Positions 12,488-12,552 of a stretch of 12,552 nucleotides of DNA are shown here, piece after piece. The first letter of the stretch is position 1, and every line of letters begins with the position of its first letter. A program made the translations under genes and the position numbers. The notes under the pieces are model-generated. The model was not told where the DNA came from, made no database searches, and worked only from the letters and a program-made list of their open reading frames with translations. The DNA comes from Fimenecus sp045579305 (lineage in GTDB: Bacteria; Bacillota; Clostridia; Oscillospirales; Acutalibacteraceae): NCBI GenBank assembly GCA_045579305.1, contig JAZNLY010000025.1:1-12552 (forward strand). The letters are read 5' to 3'.

Positions 12488-12552
12488 ATGGTCAAGCCCT
12501 CGACCTATTAGTACTGGCAAGCTAAACACGTCACCGTGCGTACACCTCCAGC
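12488..12552 (-). rRNA. 23S ribosomal RNA, 3' end (partial)
   Basis: On the minus strand the last bases read AGTACTAATAGGTCGAGG followed by GCTTGACC, the conserved 3' terminus of bacterial 23S rRNA in its Firmicute form. Only about 65 bases are in the window; the rest runs off the right edge. The exact mature 3' end is uncertain by a few bases. No 5S gene or tRNA lies between it and the terminator, as the gap is only about 85 bases. Confidence 0.93.

Overview
The window looks like a low-GC chromosome segment from an anaerobic Clostridia-type Firmicute, possibly of the Ruminococcus/Oscillospiraceae kind. The basis is AT-rich DNA, strong purine-rich ribosome binding sites, sigma-A promoters that often carry an extended TGn -10, many short intergenic hairpin terminators, an NADP-type glutamate dehydrogenase, an ammonia-dependent NAD synthetase, a FemABX protein and a Firmicute-style 23S rRNA end. 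The taxonomic call is inference from gene style, not a database match.

Left part (1-2061, minus strand). A housekeeping cluster reads right to left: tsaE, tsaB, rpiB, then upp (cut by the left edge). tsaE and tsaB overlap by 4 bases, tsaB and rpiB are 2 bases apart, and upp has its own promoter just after rpiB. The tsaE promoter is near-consensus. TsaE and TsaB serve t6A tRNA modification. RpiB makes ribose-5-phosphate (precursor of PRPP) and Upp uses PRPP to salvage uracil. tsaD, the catalytic partner, is not here.

Centre-left (2002-3735). A 326-base divergent region rich in inverted repeats precedes gdhA, which runs on the plus strand and ends in a hairpin terminator.

Centre (3757-7686). 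A minus-strand GH28-like beta-helix protein without a signal peptide faces divergently away from nadE, with back-to-back promoters. nadE is followed by a terminator, then a plus-strand FemABX-family ligase with its own extended -10 promoter and terminator.

Centre-right (7690-10454). A plus-strand secreted endonuclease/exonuclease/phosphatase-fold protein ends at a bidirectional terminator. It converges with two minus-strand membrane protein genes, a GtrA-like protein and then an unrecognised multi-pass protein, which are separated by a hairpin that looks like a terminator.

Right part (10505-12552, minus strand). A P-loop kinase and an isoprenylcysteine methyltransferase-like membrane protein form a two-gene unit. 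Then come a GC-rich palindromic repeat, a GNAT acetyltransferase with a near-consensus promoter, and an rRNA terminator. The window ends in the last ~65 bases of a 23S rRNA gene; no 5S gene fits between it and the terminator.

I see no CRISPR array, transposase, phage gene or toxin-antitoxin pair, and no obviously new multi-gene system. The most interesting items are the divergent GH28 protein, the inverted-repeat array before gdhA, the hairpin between the two membrane genes, the kinase/methyltransferase pair and the missing 5S.
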